From NCBI GenBank assembly GCA_963654355.1, contig CAVKBM010000074.1, positions 1 through 9,469 of the forward strand: a stretch of DNA of 9,469 nucleotides. The letters are read 5' to 3'. Origin of the DNA: UBA1181 sp963654355 (GTDB taxonomy: Bacteria > Bacteroidota > Bacteroidia > Bacteroidales > Paludibacteraceae). The position numbers and the translations under genes are program-made. A model generated the notes under the pieces. It did no database searches. It saw only the letters and a program-made list of their open reading frames with translations, and was not told the DNA's origin. Of the stretch, positions 8,101-9,469 are shown in pieces. Positions within the stretch are counted from its first letter, which is position 1. Each line of letters starts with the position of its first letter.

Positions 8101-9257
8101 ACCCTCCAGAAAACGGTATGAAACCAAACATAGAACTTCAAACTTACAACATAATGAGAGTGATCTGCGGTATGGCCAACGCCTACGGTGGTACTCTCTA
8201 CTTAGGTGTCTTCAACACGGGTACTGCCAAAGGGTTGGAAGAGGATATACCATTTTTCGGCAATAGCAAAGACAAATTCGACCTTTACGTTCGCAATCAA
8301 ATTTTCCAAGCATTCGGTCATGAGCTCAACTCCGCCATTCAAATAGAACACCCAGAAGCTGGCGAACATTTTGTCTATGCCATCAAAGTGCCTGCCAGCC
8401 AAACGCCCATCCGATTAAAAGATATTCGTAACATTGCACGAGATAGTAATTCAACCTACGGCTATTTTCTACGCGAAGGAACTTCAACCTATGCAATCGA
8501 CCCTAACGAATTGGCAAACACAATGGCAAACAGAAATTTCAAATACTACAATGTCGAAGTTGCCAACATCAATAGCAAAAACTTAGAGGAGTCTGCGAAA
8601 GAGGAAACAACGAACTCAGCAACACCTAAAAATTCCTTCCAACTAATCGACTCCGAACAAATCTCAACCAGCCTCATCCGTCGTAATGTTACAGACAATT
8701 GGATAGAAGGATTTGGAGAAGACACTATCAGTTACCTCCGCATCCTTTCGGAAAACGAATGGGAGTTGCTTGACGATGTCAAATGGGAAGAGGGATTGCT
8801 CACACTCGCCATCCACGAAGACGAAAAAGATGGCTTCATAGTTGTCGTCTACAACGATGGTAGAATCAACAAAATCCAGACAACACAATTACTGAAAAAA
8901 GAAAAAAACGAACCTTTTAAAGTATTTGCAGAAAAGCCATTCTTTGTTTCTCCGTTGAAAAAAGACGACGCTCTCCTCTCCGTCTACGAAGACGAAAAAG
9001 GCAAACGATGCATGCGAATAGACTCTTTATCTGAAATTCGTGATGATAACACATCCTCAGCAGGATCAACATTATCCGACCTTAAGTTATCAAGAGTCTG
9101 CTACTGCGACATCATCAACGCAAAACACATTGAATCGTTCAGAAAATGGTTTAACTTAGGTAGAAAAACGTTAGGATTCCAACTTCTTGACATTTCTGGG
9201 GAAAAAGCCGTAGAAGAACTAAACAGAATCGGCATCAACACAGATTGGACAAATTAA
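5199..9257 (+). CDS. Large Schlafen AlbA_2 domain protein of unknown function
   Basis: This 1352-residue protein has no signal peptide or membrane segment, so it is probably cytoplasmic. By eye: a beta-rich N-terminal region (1-150, possibly OB-like); a long helical region (about 165-510); two possible OB-fold segments (about 571-655, beginning IGEDTTVRILHK, and 672-745, beginning NDTFNCRIIFE); an acidic linker (766-789); a second helical part (790-930); the AlbA_2 domain (about 950-1112); a polar linker; and a beta-rich C-terminal region (about 1140-1352). AlbA_2 is supported by ExxxxEFK (Glu956, Glu961), ANAYGGTLYLGVFNTG (993-1008) and YFLREGTS (1089-1096). The domain is found in schlafen nucleases and many bacterial regulators. 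The usual acidic residue after GV is Asn1006 here, so nuclease activity is uncertain. There is no Walker A motif. The start is the first ATG after an in-frame TGA at 5166; the next Met is residue 41. It is transcribed alone, diverges from the porin operon and is followed by a terminator. RNA/DNA binding or defence are hypotheses only. Confidence 0.9.
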   Translation: MQTIQYQKGKFYSLPILSIKDEGKSSFFIVNANDFDYAIKMFEFQRTNEKMRSLATLPCMVKDVHGDEIVFVQNIAEMTKEIYPDGHIFTFVITKSTPSPFQGVLYYEVWDQDNGVPFRIKCKERLKIHQPIECKIARPSQNKIILEPQKNNVSIAVHSCISLHELLSNCNINDNLAHYLKLIFYSLQNFDEARKYLDQGNPIWVIKALLSVPDAESWINIKNSDIPPILEVYKNICLYIIEDSNYLNQFEIKKKSFQNNIEDKIWMAEISSKCIDLIVQNKHKEEIDLIFKKIQTSGHLYNFKEKIWTLITILMMDPHILDEKIDDILNIIENQDRTKRDSYINQIFRSMLEVYINRNRSKTNRLAAVENDQSVQLLNKMIRSISYFILLSDKNEDNCQLFKAMLFHYLAFIRGKDALGNTKKTLELSESLIERAFTTLLEPEDDIQEIAWGKNFYKTEMLAYQLTSSKPKSITFSAKSFITENTRFSVSPNGITLSRTITSGKERNVLPSNVFDWHNIQIFLESANKYSIDKKSKFKTWQVFWDNVEAALFAPKEAINKSTIKKRLPDIGEDTTVRILHKDSNNEHPYRFYCKIEHPEHEGYGWIDYYQKGGSIGLFHYNPDLELDSFYNDGKPMLLNVRVNSLSSPNDENRTCTFDALSKIDNCVQENVNYNDTFNCRIIFETESKGTFLAITEFGFGVFVSEETKEEDVQLEANFCVKVRIENVSNPAKIQGIVIGYADEEVDIKYSAESLLATYCNDNLYEETPEEMEEEAMAVAEEQFDEESIREIVNIFSHKAVLEENNVTAYSFLSIARILSRMIENDDLKDYIDLNRKTVAIREFYKENGKVEECEIENICKEYEDIAEQSPYPMQRLAEIRIVNWFGKQEKNDMLWSIINNQEYNPILKKLARLALSYNMSEGFGFQNQEQIINNKMKSLLNINVDLPKIYSFGEEDQLTEFKTSIVYPPENGMKPNIELQTYNIMRVICGMANAYGGTLYLGVFNTGTAKGLEEDIPFFGNSKDKFDLYVRNQIFQAFGHELNSAIQIEHPEAGEHFVYAIKVPASQTPIRLKDIRNIARDSNSTYGYFLREGTSTYAIDPNELANTMANRNFKYYNVEVANINSKNLEESAKEETTNSATPKNSFQLIDSEQISTSLIRRNVTDNWIEGFGEDTISYLRILSENEWELLDDVKWEEGLLTLAIHEDEKDGFIVVVYNDGRINKIQTTQLLKKEKNEPFKVFAEKPFFVSPLKKDDALLSVYEDEKGKRCMRIDSLSEIRDDNTSSAGSTLSDLKLSRVCYCDIINAKHIESFRKWFNLGRKTLGFQLLDISGEKAVEELNRIGINTDWTN

Positions 9258-9268
9258 TTTCCAACATA

Positions 9269-9335
9269 TATTTCATTTAGTATAAACATTTGATTTTCAA
9301 ACACTTATACCAAATGAAATAATTTTAAATTTTAC
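9269..9335 (+). terminator. AT-rich hairpin terminator after the AlbA_2 protein gene
   Basis: Positions 9269-9285 pair with 9305-9321 over 17 bp with one A/C mismatch (9279/9311). Inside, after a 3x3 internal loop, TTTGA (9289-9293) pairs with TCAAA (9297-9301) around a TTT loop in the same register. A U-rich run (AATTTTAAATTTT) follows. The stem begins 12 bp after the stop codon. It is poor in GC for a classical intrinsic terminator, but its length and register make it real structure. Confidence 0.65.
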
Positions 9336-9345
9336 CTATCTATAT

Positions 9346-9376
9346 TTTGCTAATATAAAAATAATCACTACCTTTG
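9346..9376 (+). promoter_or_regulatory. Promoter of tRNA-Arg
   Basis: TTTG (9346-9349), a 19-nt spacer and TACCTTTG (9369-9376) match both elements of the Bacteroidetes promoter consensus exactly. Transcription would start near 9381, leaving a 5' leader of about 34 nt before the mature tRNA, for removal by RNase P. Confidence 0.82.
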
Positions 9377-9382
9377 CGCTCG

Positions 9383-9405
9383 CAATCAAGAAAAAAAATT
9401 GGTTG
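9383..9405 (+). other. Possible hairpin in the tRNA 5' leader
   Basis: CAATCAA (9383-9389) can pair with TTGGTTG (9399-9405), using one U-G wobble, around a 9-nt A-rich loop. It lies wholly inside the predicted pre-tRNA leader. It may help define the leader for RNase P or may be chance. Confidence 0.3.
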
Positions 9406-9414
9406 TTGCGGAAT

Positions 9415-9469
9415 GGCTCCGTAGCTCAACTGTATAGAGCATTTGACTACGGATCAAAAGGTTGTGGGT
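9415..9469 (+). tRNA. tRNA-Arg(ACG), 3' part beyond window
   Basis: The acceptor 5' strand is GGCTCCG (9415-9421), followed by T8 and A9. The D stem GCTC/GAGC (9424-9427, 9437-9440) pairs perfectly. The anticodon stem TTTGA/TCAAA (9442-9446, 9454-9458) encloses the loop CTACGGA with anticodon ACG at 9449-9451, which reads CGU and, if A34 becomes inosine, CGC and CGA. The variable loop and T-stem 5' strand follow up to T54 at the window end, so 55 of about 75 bases are seen. Position 19 is T rather than the near-universal G (9433). The acceptor 3' strand cannot be checked here. Confidence 0.9.

Noticed and set aside
9415..9469. tRNA gene as the edge of an integrated island containing the AlbA_2 protein gene.
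   Set aside because: Integrases normally use the 3' end of the tRNA, which lies outside the window. The protein gene is on the 5' side, behind an intact tRNA promoter, and no integrase or att duplication is visible.
1..9469. CRISPR arrays, insertion sequences, transposases or toxin-antitoxin pairs.
   Set aside because: No spaced repeats, terminal inverted repeats, transposase motifs or paired small genes were found on either strand.

Overview
The window looks like a chromosomal segment from a member of the Bacteroidota, most likely order Bacteroidales. The evidence is the sequence of a periplasmic two-component-regulator beta-propeller protein ending in a Y_Y_Y domain, a lipoprotein-type ApbE, promoters of the Bacteroidetes -33/-7 type (TTTG and TAnnTTTG), and AT-rich spacers without strong Shine-Dalgarno sites. 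No species can be named from what is seen.

Left half (1-4968), all on the minus strand: a probable three-gene operon read from right to left. It starts with a 461-residue outer-membrane porin-like beta-barrel (3583-4968). A 343-residue lipoprotein FAD:protein FMN transferase, ApbE, follows (2496-3527). Last is a large sensor (1-2481 and beyond the left edge) with a signal peptide, about 14 propeller blades, a Y_Y_Y domain and the start of a transmembrane helix. This sensor is open in frame for 827 codons and is cut by the window edge, so its output domains are not visible. It is probably a hybrid two-component system (HTCS) or a related sensor kinase. Together the genes suggest an envelope uptake, redox-modification and sensing locus. 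The flavoprotein that ApbE would modify is not in view.

Middle (4969-5198): a 230-bp divergent promoter region. It holds a good -7 box for the porin operon, a perfect -7 box for the rightward gene, a 10-bp direct repeat whose second copy lies where the rightward -33 element would be, and two short palindromes.

Right half (5199-9257), plus strand: one 1352-residue gene of unknown function. It has a recognisable Schlafen AlbA_2 domain near residues 950-1112, embedded among likely OB-fold segments, long helical regions, an acidic linker and a C-terminal beta-rich region. No Walker A motif is visible. It is the most interesting item: a large cytoplasmic protein, possibly acting on RNA or DNA, transcribed alone and closed by a long AT-rich terminator hairpin.

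Right edge (9258-9469): the terminator, an excellent promoter (TTTG-N19-TACCTTTG) and the first 55 bases of a tRNA-Arg(ACG), which carries U instead of G at position 19. I saw no mobile element, CRISPR array or integrase.
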